Shown here one piece after another: positions 1-11,990 of a stretch of DNA of 64,000 bases (the stretch's first letter is position 1; each line of letters starts with the position of its first letter). A program made the position numbers and the translations under genes. The notes under the pieces were generated by a model. The model searched no databases. It was given only the letters and a program-made list of their open reading frames with translations, and was not told the DNA's origin. Source of the DNA: Massospora cicadina (Eukaryota; Entomophthoromycota; Entomophthoromycetes; Entomophthorales; Entomophthoraceae); assembly GCA_022478985.1 (NCBI GenBank), contig JAKSZP010007892.1:62001-126000 (forward strand), written 5' to 3'.

Positions 1-288
1 AGAAATTGTGTGCTTGATATGTGACCAGGAGAGGCCCTAGAGGTATAAATACTGGCACCTGACCTAATGAAACATCATAATTAATAGTTTCTGATAAAGG
101 ATATATTTTATTAATTCTCTTTATCTGGCTTTTTTATCAAAGTACTATCTTAAAAGAGTGTCAATACGCTGTTAATCAAAAATCTCAGCACGTACCTTTG
201 CCTGCCTTGGTAGAAGTTCATGAATACATTGAGAAAATTAAGCCCAAGATTGACCAAAAGAGTTCAATTGATTTTTATAAGCCTAGTG
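1..288 (+). repeat. Fragment of solo-LTR family K
   Basis: Positions about 5-55 match the promoter part of two other K copies (52180-52225, and the reverse complement of 12320-12370): a CCTAGAGGTATAAATA core after a GCTTGAT...CCAGGAGA block. The TATAAATA resembles a core promoter. The family is called from three copies in this window; the left end lies outside the window. The rest is AT-rich with no coding frame. Confidence 0.6.
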
Positions 289-1203
289 TGTAGGTCCTGG
301 GGACCAGCCCCTACAACTGGATAGGAAGCAGCATCCCTTTCAGACCAAAAGGGGGACAAAGGCCCAAGTGGACCCCCTGTCGCAGTTGAGTGACTTGGCA
401 CATGTGGTTGATGAGCGCTGGGTGACTGCCCTTCCTCCTAGAGATATTCAGATTTCTCCCCTCCCCAACCCTGGTAAAATTAATAGAGGGGACCTGCCAG
501 GAGATTATGCAGGCCAGGGGCCATGGGCGGGCCCCTGGGACCCCTCACTCACCAGGGGAAACTTACCAAAATTTTGAAGAAACAGCCAGTGCTAGTATTG
601 GAGCCCAGTCTGCAAATTCTGGGCTATTGGAGCTGGCCTGGACTTGTCAGGTCCAAAAATCATATCAGAACTCAATTTGGGTTTCAAACCAGGTTACAAG
701 TGACTCAGACCAGTTGCCCCTACCCCCAGAATGGATCCAGGAAGTTCAAATCGCGTGGACAATCAAATTGAGAGTTCAGACTGGGTTGCAGATGACCGGG
801 CACCAAGGCCACAGCCCCCCAGGATGAATCTGGGAAATCTGAACCATGTGAGCATCCTGACTCAAATGGTCAAGGCCTGGATTGGTACCATTGACCTGGT
901 CTGGCCTCAAAAATTTGGGAAAATCTGCAAAAGTTTTTTGATTTTTGCCAAGATTTTGGGCATCCCTCCACTCCCCCACCTGCCAGCCAACCAAACCCCA
1001 TAGCCAATCCCCATTCACCCAATCCCTCAGCCTCCCCACTATGCGATTCTCCCAATACTTAAGGCAACTGCCCTGCTGATGGGCAGTTGTCAGTTCATTC
1101 TCTATTTTCCCCATGCTTTGCGCTAAAATAAAGCCCTAATACCCCAAACGCCTTGCCGCGGACTCCCCCTTTTGTTTTCTTGTTCAAAATTCTGCCAATT
1201 AAT
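289..1203. repeat. GC-rich LTR-like block, unclassified
   Basis: The block is clearly richer in GC than what follows. It opens with a 27-bp imperfect palindrome (289-315: TGTAGG, then GGTCCTGGGGACC, then CCTACA). Near its right end are an AATAAA signal (about 1127-1132) and a pyrimidine-rich stretch. TG at the left edge and a polyadenylation signal fit an LTR, but I find no second copy, no TATA box and no convincing primer-binding site. Open frames here (368-1003) show no recognisable domain. It could equally be a non-LTR fragment. Confidence 0.3.
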
Positions 1204-1488
1204 ATGGCAAAGTGTGCCGCTGCCCAAATAATCATCCCAATGATTGCCTAATGGGCCATCCAGTCAACCAACCCCACCATATGGCGGTGGATCATATCCG
1301 CAGTAAACTGCCTCAATCTCGATGATGGATTTGACTCTCAGTCCATTTTTGCATACCCATCAAATGTGAACCTGTCCGTTCGCTTCACTGTCAGGTTTTC
1401 CAAGAGCGCTCCCCTATTGGAGCAGCCTCAGGGCGCCCCCGCCCCGATGCCCATGGACTCGCCCCACACCTGGCTCATCCGCTGCTAA
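1204..1488 (+). pseudogene. Interrupted ORF of unknown family
   Basis: An ATG at 1204 opens a frame with one in-frame stop at 1249-1251 that otherwise runs to TAA at 1486-1488. The second part (about 78 codons) has protein-like composition: hydrophobic and aromatic residues, an RFTVRFSK segment and a proline-rich tail. It directly follows the LTR-like block at 289-1203, so it could be the start of that element's first ORF. I do not recognise the family. Confidence 0.3.
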
Positions 1489-1999
1489 TCCCACCTACCT
1501 GAGGGTTCCAGAGTACCCTGACCAAGGGGGACTAGGACCTAACACTTGTCGCGGGTCTGTTACCCCTCTGACAGCACCCCTGCCCGCGCGGTGGGCCCTG
1601 TGCCACTCCTCTCTGGCGCACAGACTCACCTACCCATAACTGAAGGCCAGCAACTGTGAACCCTGGAGGAGTCATCATCCTTCCCGCCTCTCCCACCCTT
1701 GGGGGTTGCCCCCGCAAGACTCGCGGTTGCCCCCATTGCAACCATCTGGTTTGCCTTGGGGCCTTTGGTACGTTTATAAACATTTACTTTCCTCACATCC
1801 CCACTAGATCTCCCCTTCTTCTAGTCACATGGACCACTGTGCCCTTGGCATTCTGGGTTCTCCGCTGGGTGCTCACACACCCCAACTGGGAGCCCAGTCT
1901 AATTCTTATCAGTCTCTTTCATGACATAGTGAGCTTTCAAATGTTCAAAATACTGTAAGGCACAGGCTAGATCAAGGATTTTTGGCTGAACTTTAACCC
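1489..1999. other. GC-rich remainder, no recognisable gene
   Basis: GC-rich sequence continues to about 1960, then changes abruptly to AT-rich DNA. A 100-codon plus-strand frame (1656-1958) is rich in Cys, Pro and hydrophobic residues but has no recognisable motif; it is probably chance or an eroded continuation of the ORF at 1204. Confidence 0.3.
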
Positions 2000-2609
2000 T
2001 ATTAGACGTGTAGTATTTAATTTATCAAGCGAGTAATCTTTGGAATTTAACAGGGTGAAAAAAACTACATGGCAGTGGCTTGGATAAGGGGCTGGGTTAC
2101 CCTGTTAGAGCGGCCGGTAACTGATCACGCTGACACATTGGCAATCAAATTTAGTCAACTTTGAGCTGAGAGGAGTAATCAGCAAGCTGCTGGACATTCA
2201 ATACTCTCTTTCTTGGCATCCTCAGAATATGGAAAATTGCTATGCCAGATCAATCAGCTGGAGAGTTCTGTCAAGAGACTTGAGGCCAAGCCATCACTCT
2301 TACATTTGCTGAGATGGTGAAGTACACCAATATGTGAGTGCGCTTGGAAAAGCCTTAGATAGTCTTATGAGGAGCTGTTGTGAGAACAAGCCACTTTATT
2401 CAATCAAGTGAAAGAAGTGAACTAACAAGCTCATGACATGAAAGTAGAACTCAAGAATGCAGGGCACATTAGGGGATGTCCTCATATGGCTTCAGGAAAT
2501 GAAGCATAAAATAGACACAGAGTGAGAATTCCACTGCAAATTACAGAAAGAAGTTGAGGAGCTTAGGAAAGGGGTGAGAGACGGGTGGTGTTGCTGATAA
2601 TCAGTCAAA

Positions 2610-3719
2610 GTGGAGCAGATAATAGACGAACTTTTCGCTGCACAGACTGGTGAAGGAGGTAAGGGCGCGGCCAGCAACAATTCTGGCGAGGAATCCTACA
2701 GTTTGGCCAGCGAGTATCCCCCAGTTGGCATGGCAGTCCCTTACAGCAATCCAACCTCTTCCCAGTCAATCACGGCGGATTCACATCTAACTCTGCGACC
2801 ATTTTCTTGCCCACAAGGGGATGTTCCCCTTGGCTGGTCTGAACCTAACATTTTGTTCACTAAGCCCAAATCATGGAGCTGGGCTAGTTTGTACATATTG
2901 AGAAGTTGCCACCTTTCAGTCAAGATGGGAACATGCACGGATTTTTCAAACGGTTTGAATTCTCCATGGATGGAGCATTTGATCGCATAAAGAAAAACTG
3001 TTGTTATCTACTCTGTATGTTGAGAGCGCTGACCAGGTCACATGTTACCTTAAGATTATTACTTAACATATCAAGAGGTGAAGGAGACCGTGCTCCATCT
3101 GTTTGGGGACTGTGGCAAAGATCAAGCAGTGCAAGGCCAAATTTATGACAATAAAGTTTCGAAAAACGAGTCCCTGGTGGAGTTTTCGAAGCAGTTCACA
3201 CTAAGGCTCACGTGTTAGTGGGAGAAAATATTCCAACTAATAAGGACATGGTAATAACAATGACGTTGGCTGTTAAGCCATATTAAGAGCTGTATAACGC
3301 TATGACCCACATTCTTTAAGAAGACACAGAGCTTTCACAAATTGTTAATTCTTTACGCCATCTCTCTGTCACATTTAGTGCTCCCAACGTGGAACGGAAA
3401 GCCCATGCAACTACTGCCGCCTCCCCATAAGGAAATGGACCACAATGCCCCAGGTATAATCCATTGGGTAATACTCGCCCACTTAGTATGTCAGCGGGTC
3501 CTTTTCTGTCCTCCTTATGCACAACTGGATCGCATCCAGCAAATTTACAATTCAACGTTTAACTTCAGACCTGGACCTTCAGGTATGCTACAGAGACAAG
3601 AGCCATTTATAAATGCTTGTTTCTCATGCAGCCAAAGAGGCCACTATGCAGCTAACTGCCCTGGCATCCAGCATTTTCATGCAGTATCGCCCTCCCTTAT
3701 TGAACATGGAAAAGTTTGA
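2610..3719 (+). pseudogene. gag: Element A gag (broken)
   Basis: Gag core is recognised at about 2905-2995 by the family segment NMHGFFKRFEF, shared with B (14440-14500) and C-D (42360-42420). A CCHC zinc knuckle is intact at 3618-3659 (Cys-X2-Cys-X4-His-X4-Cys, reading CFSCSQRGHYAANC). At least three frames are needed to follow it, with stops between core and knuckle. In a live element gag would form the particle and bind the RNA; this copy cannot. Confidence 0.75.
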
Positions 3720-3889
3720 GCGGAGTAGAGATGGGACACTCTACCTTTGCTAATCAAGATTTATTTTCCCTGAAAATCCACATAAGTAAATTTGCATCAG
3801 TCCCGGATCTTGCTCCAATGACTATTATATCAACAAATAAACCTCAATATCTCAGCCTCATCCCATGAGAGCGACCATAACCCTATAGA

Positions 3890-4574
3890 CTTGTTGTTCC
3901 GCTTTGGTGTACAAAAGCCATACGCCTGGAAAATTCTTGAGCAAAACGGCACAGGCGAAGTCAGATCCTCAATGGACGTCGCCTCATTAATGGGGTGAAC
4001 GTTGCAATTCCAGTAAAAATATTACACAAGAGTAATCTCATGTTGGCGCTGGTATTGTCACTTTTCATGGGAACAAAACGCCCTTGGATGATCATGTAAT
4101 AAAAACTAACAGTTTTTATTATTTGGAGTGTATCTACTGTTATTTTTCGTTCAATATACAAAAATCTGAGCTATTATAAATACTGGCGTTCCAGTCAATA
4201 TATTATCCACTAAGCTCGTGGCTAAGCTTCCTCTGAAGCCTGATGTGGAACATCTATTAGTGTATGGCACCGCAGGGGCACTGAGCACTGTGTTGCAGGG
4301 CGCTTACAGCACATTACCTCTGAGGTTTGGTTTGATCAAGGTATCCGCCCCAGCTGTGGTTTTGCTAAGTAATAACTATGGCATGTTGATCAGAGCCGCG
4401 TTCATGCACGGATTTGAGGCAGTAGTCAATATGGATGAAGAAACGATTAATATCCTGGACAACAGATCCCCAGATATTTTACCTCCAGCGGAGTCCTGCA
4501 GGACTCAATCCGCTCTAGTCATATTAATCCTGTATATAGCAATAGGGTTATTCCTGTTTAATATTGGCGGATGA
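3890..4574 (+). pseudogene. Element A aspartic protease relic, catalytic Asp lost
   Basis: The region aligns with the B protease. The active-site Asp-Thr-Gly reads Asn-Thr-Gly at 4179-4187 (AAT where B has GAT). Downstream, 4218-4574 stays open and carries the family segment SAPAVVLLSNNYGMLIRAAF, the flap and C-terminal half of a retropepsin-like fold. Upstream frames are shifted. Loss of the catalytic Asp would abolish Gag-Pol processing even without the stops. Confidence 0.7.
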
Positions 4575-5129
4575 AGAAAAGGACCAGAGATCAGCCTAAC
4601 CAGATTAACAAATACAACAGCATTCTGCTACGGGCTACAAAAGCCATCAGTATACCTTTTGGGGCATAAGATCATTTTAAGGATAATGTTTGAAATAGAT
4701 ATCCTGGAAGGTCTATATGGTGAGATTATGGGGCCCTATCAGCGATCGTGGCTCAAGCCTTATGTGGCTCACAGATTACTTTTACCAGGGCATGGGGAGG
4801 TGAAAATACTGATAGAGAACCTACAGAAGGAGGCATGAAGATCCAAAGCACCTAGTGGTGGCTTATTTTCACTTGACTCCTATTGATGAGGTTAATCATA
4901 TTCTAATGTCAGGTCTTGGGAGGACCTCTGCCTACCTGTATACACCTCATTCAGCGTAATGACAGTGGTTCCGTGGGAAGCTCTTACTGGGCTGTTGGAG
5001 GATCAGAAGGATAGATTAATGGACCTATTTGAAAAGTATCAAGGTATTTTTGCATCCACTAACCATAATTTGGGGTGTGCTTGTGGAGTTGTGCATTGAG
5101 TAGATATGGGCAGTTACCCCCCATTCAGT

Positions 5130-5985
5130 AAGGCCTATTGGCGCTCAAAGGCTGTTGAGGGAGTTGTCTTTGAAAGAATAGACAAATTCATTGAGCAGGG
5201 GATGTAAGAGCCAACCAAGAGTCCGTGGACATCGCCTGTGCTAATTGTTAAGAAAAAAGATTGCACAAACTTGGTGGTCTTGGACTACTAGAAGCTTAAT
5301 AGCATCATGAAGAATAATTCCTATCCTCTCCCGCAGATTGATGATGCTTTAGATCCGCTGCGAGGTGCTAACTATTTCTCTGCCATGAACTTGAGATTTA
5401 AGTACTGGAAGACTAAGTTGCTGGCGGCGGAATATGAGAAATGTGCTATAATAATCTTGAAGGGGTTGTTCCAACCCACACGTATGCCCTAATGGTTATG
5501 TAACGCCCCAGCTATGTTTCAGCAGCCTATGGACACGATCTTGGGTGATTTAATGCTGTCCAGCGTTCTAGTTTATCTTGACGATATTAATTTGTTCTCT
5601 TAAACATTCACAGTGCATCTCGACCACTTAGAGAAAGTGTTCTGCTGACTCGTTGATGCCAACATTAAAATCAAGCCTCAAAAGTGTCATTTTTTAAAGG
5701 AGCAGTCGGAAACCTTGGGTTTGTAGTTGACTCAAAAGGGCTTGAATCACAGCCGGTGAAGGTGAAAGCTATATGTAAGAAGACTCAGCCCAGCAATATG
5801 CTAGATATCCAGGTGTTTCTGGGGATGGTCAGTTACTATCAGAGGTTCATTCCTAATTTCAGCTGTATTGGGGCACTGCTCTTTGAGTTATTAGAAAAGA
5901 ACGTTACATTTGAATGGGCTGAACGATGTCAATTGCTTCTAATATCTTGCAGACCGAATTGGTTATTGCGCCCATTATGAAATTC
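5130..5985 (+). pseudogene. pol: Element A reverse transcriptase (stops, catalytic YLDD kept)
   Basis: Gypsy RT motifs appear in order: SPVLIVKKKD-like motif (5225-5260), ANYFSAMNL (5370-5396), CAIIILKGLFQPTRMP (5443-5490), catalytic Tyr-Leu-Asp-Asp at 5574-5585, KPQKCHFLK, and the RT-RNase H connection FLGMVSYYQRFIPNFS (about 5815-5862). Several in-frame stops and one frameshift break it. Confidence 0.8.
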
Positions 5986-7590
5986 CTAATTTTGAAAGTA
6001 AATATATACAAATGGATGCTTCCCTTTACGCCGTAGGGGCTGTATTATCCCAAAAGGATGATGACAGTGGTGAGCACCCTGTCACATTTTGTATCAAAAC
6101 TTAAATTGTCATGAACATAACTACACCATGACTGAGTGGGAGTGCTTAGCGATGATATATGCACATAAACAGTTCCAGATATACCTCCACAGGGAAGAAA
6201 TTTAAAGTGTTAACAGATCATGCATCCTTGCGTTGGCTGCAGAATCTTTAAGAACCTGAAGGACAGCTTTGCGCGATGGTCATTGAAGCTCCAAGCGTAT
6301 GACTTTGAAATAATACACTGGCCAGGGGCAAAACATCAGAATGCGGACTATCTCTTGCGCTTATCAACAGTTGCCAATACAGCAGATTTGGCGACATCAT
6401 TTATGAGAAGATGATAGTGGGCAAATATCAAGATGAGCAACCTTACATGATCAAGGCGCTAGACAGGCTTTGACTCGACACAAGTTTCGTGAAATGGGGA
6501 ACTAGATAAGAAAATTGGAGAAGAACGCTGAGTTTTTCTAAATCCTTCCACTAAGTCAGCACTTATTGTGGATTCCCATAAGGCGGTAGGTCATGGAGGG
6601 TTGCGGAAAAGTTTTGGAGCTTCTGTGACCACGATACAATTGGGAGAGCATGCACTACAATGTGCTTGAGATGGTTGCATGTTGCCACCAGTGTCAAGTG
6701 GAAAAACCTTTCCACAGGAAAACTACCTACCAGTTGGTTAAGCCTCATTTTGCATGGCACAATGTTTCCCTTGATGTGGTGGGGCCTCTGCCTCCGGTGT
6801 GAACTGCTCTAAGTTTATTCTAGTCGCAATCAATCACCTGACAAGATGGGTGAAAACAAGAGATATTGAAGATTTAGGGGCTGTCACCTCCGCCAAGTGC
6901 ATTATAAAGTGTGTCATACAGCAACGTGATGTCCGCAATTGATCCTCATGGACAACAGGACAATTTTCACGGTGCATGTCCTACCCAAGTTGAGTGAACT
7001 AATAGAAATCTGCAGAGTCTTAATTACACCATATTACCCTTGATCTAATGGGATGGTTGAACGCTGAATGGAACTTTGGTGAACATTCTCTGCAAGCTTA
7101 TAAAGGATCACCACTGAGTGGAGTACCCTCCTATCCACTGCCATCTATGTATATAATATCAGTTACCACTTATCAACAGGGAAGAGTACTTTTCAATTGC
7201 TTTATGGTAGAATCTGGCTTTGCCCGCATTGCTTTACTCCTTCTTGGTGGACACTGGAGGAGAAGAACCGCAGCGTTATCTGACCAACTTAATGGACAAG
7301 CTGATAAAACTTCAAAATTAAGTTTATTCTACCAGTTTAGCTAAGAAGATTCGCAATCAGGTGGCTGACAAAGAAGATGTAGTGGACTCACGCAGTTCGC
7401 TGAAGGAGATTATGTCTTTTTCTATGACAACATGAATTTGGAAGGAAGAACAAGCTTGCTGACACTTGGACTCATTTGAGATAAGTGAGAAGACTGGTAT
7501 CGATGCCTACACCATTAAGGAACCTGTGGGTGGTCAGATTATCAACCAAGTATACGCAAAGTTCCTTACGGCATATAAACAATAGGAGCT
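5986..7590 (+). pseudogene. pol: Element A RNase H and integrase (broken)
   Basis: RNase H is seen from about 5990 (QMDASLYAVGAVLSQKDDD) to the tether before 6370. Integrase begins with a degraded His-His-Cys-Cys finger (about 6570-6720), followed by a VVGPLPP-like core strand near 6775. Core motifs to about 7200 are in different frames. The tail (about 7490-7585) reads DAYTIKEPVGGQII, shared with C-D. No function is possible. Confidence 0.7.
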
Positions 7591-7613
7591 TATTGTCCAG
7601 TCAAGGGGGTTAA

Positions 7614-8107
7614 TGTTGAGAAATTAATATGACTGGACAATAAGCCATATATCCAGCGGATCATTTTATACGAGTTGAGGTGAGCCTCTAGATTAGGCAA
7701 TAGATTATAAAGATGTGAAGCGTTTCAATAGAGGCAATAATAATTTGGCAGATAGTGTGAATTCCGCCGGTGCCTCAATGATGAGCCAAAATCCTAAAGT
7801 TGGAGTGAATAAAAATTAAACAAGAAAAAGGGTCAAAGACTGATCAAGGGTACTGAGGATTAAGTTCTGATCCAGACAATGAGAGGGAGTGTTTTTTGAA
7901 GTAGAACGAAGAAGAAAGTTAGCAGAAGTAGACAACGTTTTTATTTTATAATAAAGTAGTGTCTGTTTGAGAGGTAGCTTTATATTTTATATATTGTTAT
8001 TTATTTACTAAGGACTGGCGATCTTCATATCATCTGTTCATTGCTCAGTGGTGTTAAACCTGTGCAACCAGCTTAGTTGATCTAATTAATACCGCCTTAA
8101 GTTAACA
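7614..8107 (+). repeat. Element A 3' LTR
   Basis: It begins TGTTGAG right after the polypurine tract AGTCAAGGGGGTTAA and ends GTTAACA; 494 bp. Length and sequence match the C-D LTRs (26557-27045 and 47050-47538, 489 bp each). The shared segment AATATGACTGGACAATAAGC near the start is diagnostic of this family. Confidence 0.85.
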
Positions 8108-8441
8108 TTGGGTTAAAAAGTAAGATCTTGGGAGCATGATAGTGAGGGCCAGCAGACCTTTCCCCACTTTGTTGTGCGAGAATTGGTTTTTTATTATGAT
8201 AACCATGGGTCAGACAAACTAGTAAAATAAAGTACAATTGGAAGGGCCCTTTTGAGATCATAGAAAAGACATCTACTGATGCTCACATCTGAATGATCCT
8301 GTTAAGGATCACCTTATTAACTGGGTGCATGTTAAGTTCCTAAAATAATTACAGCAGCATACTAGCCTAATGGCCTCAAGTTAGCAATAAATTCTTGGAA
8401 CCCCGCTCATATTTGTTTCTAGATGTTTGATCAAGTGGAGG
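8108..8441 (+). pseudogene. Gypsy integrase C-terminal fragment of another element
   Basis: About 8150-8345 reads as the post-integrase segment seen in B at 18930-19050 (pattern VGELVLFHDQHG...PFEIIKK), with frameshifts. It ends in a family-typical NWVHVKFLK-like tail, then a purine-rich stretch (GTGGAGGGAAA, 8431-8441) immediately before a TG. This looks like the 3' end of a second, older Gypsy element abutting or invaded by A. Confidence 0.5.
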
Positions 8442-10439
8442 GAAATGTTGGAATTGGTTTTACCGACCATTTGATATTATTATAATTTCTCAAAGCTTAT
8501 AATTACACTAATATGTAGATACAGGAGTTTGGTCAATTATTATGAAGGAGTAAGTTAGAGGCCCACAATTTTATGTAGTTGCTACAAAGTTGGATCAATT
8601 TATGATAATAAATCCGACGGAGTACTCCATTTCTTTTGATTTATGTTGGTCAATCAAGTCCTTAATATCTATCAATAAAATCTCTATCCTTAATCATTAA
8701 TCACCATTTTCATGGCATTGGCATCCCTACTACCTATATATTATTTTGATACTCCTTTGCCCAGCGCTAGCATAAAATAAATGATAATATGGTCCCATCA
8801 TAAGTAAGGCCTTTGTCCAGAATTTACTGGCAATTGGCCTAGTGACTTTTATGGAAATAACCTGATCCTAAGCTTTGCTTTATTGATCTAAGTTGGGTTA
8901 TGCCTCGAGTTTTCCAGTCCTAAGTGCTGCTTGGTAGTCAAAAATTGCACCAGTAAGTTCATGGTAGATGATAAAAGCTTATCTGAGAAGGTTAAACATG
9001 TGGAAGAAGATTTTTTTTCATAAATGAGCTGCGTTCAGTTGATCTAAAAGATTATTATGAAGAGCGAGCCAGTTAGCCACTGGAAGTACTAGATGCTACA
9101 GTGTGCTCATTTGTTTGTTAAAGTAAGACTATTATTGATTAAAAAGTTTATTAACTTTGTGTTAACCCAGTTACTTTCCTCAAACAGTACCCAGTTGTTT
9201 TGTGCGTTAGTACCTGTAAAGTTGAAATAAGACGCCCTAGCGTTGATTTTAAAGACTAGTTAATCTACTTTTATACATATAAAGCCTACCTAAGAAGATT
9301 TTTTCAGATGAACTATATAAAGGTTTGTAAAATTAAAAAATCTCATTATAATAGTCAAATGAAATTGCATCTTGAGTATTAATAAGGATTTTTATATTTT
9401 TCAAGAATAAATACACATAATTCTTCAATCTTGTTTATTTTGATTAAGCCGTTGTAAAAAAATGGGCTGCTTTAAGGTAGACTTAAGTGGCTAAAATTAA
9501 CTAAAATCTAAAATATATAAGTTATATTGTCTAAAATCACAAACATTAGATACCTTCATCAGTTTTCAGTTTTTTTTTGAGAAAGATAATTAAAATTAAT
9601 CTCATTATATCCAGATTCATAAGGCTAAAATGATTATATTATATGTTATGCATTGGTGTGCAGCAAATTTTAAGTGTAAAAACTAATGGAAAATTGTCAA
9701 AGCATCAGAGACAATTGTATAAGCATCATTCCCTTAGTAAAAATATAAAAAAACTTCATTGGATATTGATAAATGGTGAGGTTCCCTGGGCATTCAAGTT
9801 AGCTTCCTGGAGATTACTTACCAACCTATTCATTTAATACTATAGAACGATATCAAAATTAACATTGTTTTTAAGAACACTAATTTTCATACAATTCATC
9901 AAGGTGATAATTTCATAAATCTTAGTGTGAATATCAGCTATTTATATTGGCATGATGGAGAAGCTTTTAGCTTAAACTTTTTATCTAACTTATGTTAACT
10001 AGAAGTTAGAAATTCTAAATATATCAAGTATCCTGCATACTCTCTAATACCAATCCTCAAGTTTCATTCATACAGATCCCACAGTTAATGGTTGTACCAG
10101 TATAGCAAATTTTAATTGGCTCATAATATGAGTATACATCTATAAACTTTATTGAAAAAGATTATATTTCAAAAATTTTTTTGAAATTTAACAATGAAAA
10201 ATCTTTTACATCGCCCTTTTTTAAGATACTCTATTTCAATAATTCATGTGTATATACTTTAATCATTACCATAGTTATATTCTTACTTGCTTATCTATTT
10301 TCTACTATAAATCAAAATTACTTGGACATAGTCTTTAAAAGGCAAAGACTAAGGTGGCGAATAAAGCCTTATTTAGTAAATAACTTATCAAACTTTTTAC
10401 CTATAACATTTGCTTAATTATAATTAATTTGTTTCATAG
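8442..10439. other. AT-rich relic DNA; possible LTR start at 8442
   Basis: TGTTGGAATTGG follows the purine tract at 8431-8441 and could open that element's 3' LTR; I cannot place its end. The rest is very AT-rich. Two open frames (9643-9837, 64 codons; 10181-10417, 78 codons with one hydrophobic segment near residues 25-45) have no recognisable domain and AT-driven composition. I would not call them genes. Confidence 0.35.
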
Positions 10440-10636
10440 TCAGGTCCATGCTATTCTAATTTCATATTTATATTTTGCAGGAGCAAAATCTAGATCAATG
10501 CGCCACCCATCTCTTTAAGATGTTTTTCTTCAATACACTATTCCTTTTAGGATTTTCATAGTAGACATTAAGTCAGGTTGTGACTTCTGCCCTACTTCCA
10601 ATCAGCCTACTATGTCCCCACATTGCCTAGCTGATT
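10440..10636 (+). repeat. Repeat L, copy 1
   Basis: Its last ~75 bp (CTGCCCTACTTCCAA...CCCCACATTGCCTA) recur at 13113-13187. In both places a TGTTGAG- or AGTTAGG-type LTR-like start follows directly (repeats J and P). It may be the 3' internal end of an LTR element. Confidence 0.4.
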
Positions 10637-11430
10637 GAATGTTGAGAGGATTGGGCTTTTTCCTGGAAAAAAACCCAGCTGCACCACCAAAATGGCAATA
10701 TATCTACAAGCGAGTTCACCTTAGCTGCCACCCTTATTCATAAATTTTATACAATATGCAAAATCCCATGCCACATATTAATATAACTTTTTCCAGTTTG
10801 AACTTTGATTGTTATTCTAAATCAGTTTTCTGGGTCTTGATTTTGGCCCCTTTACATATCTATCCACTAGTCCTTTGAATAAATAAAATTTTCAGTTTAC
10901 GTTGAGCGCTGGAACACCTACAAAGGAGCGTTATTCATTTGAAAGGATTTTATAAAGTTTTAAAGAGCTAAATTGTGCAGCTCATCATGGCGTGCCCCAT
11001 CATTCCTAACAATATTCTCATACCAAAATCTGTAATTTTGACAATTTCCAATGTGTGAACTCAATAATTTCTTATAAATGGAGAAAATACCAAAGGTTGT
11101 GGTGTTTCACAAAAAGCGCAGCTGCCCACCAACGCTCATTCCCCTATATATAGTCTAGTGGTTTTTCTTGTGAGGTTACTAGATTATTTTGCTTTACTTT
11201 CTCCCCAGTCTATAAATAAAACATTGCTAATCCAACGCTAAGATTACATTTTTGTAAAAGCATTTCTTTGCAAAATGGTTCTCATTGCAAGTAATATGCA
11301 CCCACCAAAGTGGTTAACTCCTTATATGATAGAGGATTTAAGGCCATAGTAATAAACTTTTCATGGTGACTCATGTGCTTCCACGAGAACTTTGCTGTGC
11401 TATCCAATGCAAACTTGGGCTCCTTTGGTT
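10637..11430 (+). repeat. Repeat J copy 1, LTR-like
   Basis: It aligns along its length with 56309-56336 plus 60262-61030: CCAGCTGCACCACCAAAATGG near the start, a TATATATAG box (about 11150) followed by CTTGTGAGG, an AATAAA signal (about 11216), and matching downstream blocks. TG start, TATA and AATAAA in this order fit an LTR in plus orientation. There is no coding frame. The 560 bp to its right (11431-11990) show nothing recognisable. Confidence 0.5.
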
Positions 11431-11990
11431 TTAACATATTAGATCAGTCAAATTTAGAATTTTGCTGCAGTGCAGCGTGAAGCTCCCATTGTCAGTTTTC
11501 CTTCCTGACTTAACCCTTTCTCAAGTCTGTTGCTTATCAGTTGGCATGCTTATCTCCTCATGAGGTCCCTATGTCCACCTCCCATGACCTGTTGCTTGCC
11601 ATGCACAGGTTTTATTCTTTAAGGTTTATATTTCCGTCTCTAGAACATGGACTTAAGTACCTCTGGCTGTTCCTCAGGGATTTGATGACATGATGAAGTA
11701 CCTCCTGCGGTTAAGTTTACCTACACCACTCATGTAGCACCTTATAACCTCCTTGATTTGTTGCCAGTTGTTTGGGTCTCTTTCCCAATGATGGGGCTTC
11801 CAATCATTTATCCAGTGTTATACTTCCGTTTAAACTATCAATAAAACTGTGCAGACACCCAAGGGTTGCACCTGGTTCAAAGGATAGGATTCTTCAACTA
11901 ATCCGCTCCCCTTCCAACGTCATAGCAGGGTGCTATTGCCCAACCAGAGCTGGTCTTATCTTGTGAAGATGCAGTAAGGGTAGCCAGCCT

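Larger units (their letters stand above)
2000..8107 (+). mobile_element. Ty3/Gypsy element A (decayed, 5'-truncated)
   Basis: Order of relics is gag, protease, reverse transcriptase, RNase H, integrase, polypurine tract, 3' LTR, which is the Ty3/Gypsy order. The left end aligns with C-D from about 27815 onward, so the 5' LTR and leader are missing. Many stops and frameshifts make it non-functional. A is close to C-D in gag, LTR and integrase and more distant from B. No target duplication can be tested because the 5' end is absent. Confidence 0.85.

Noticed and set aside
1656..1958. Cys-rich 100-codon frame as a zinc-finger protein
   Set aside because: The Cys/His spacing fits no CCHC or C2H2 pattern.
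9643..9837. 64-codon AT-rich frame as a gene
   Set aside because: No domain, no signal, composition follows the AT-rich background.
10181..10417. 78-codon frame with one hydrophobic stretch as a membrane protein
   Set aside because: AT-rich DNA commonly yields Phe/Ile/Leu runs; no family likeness or promoter evidence.
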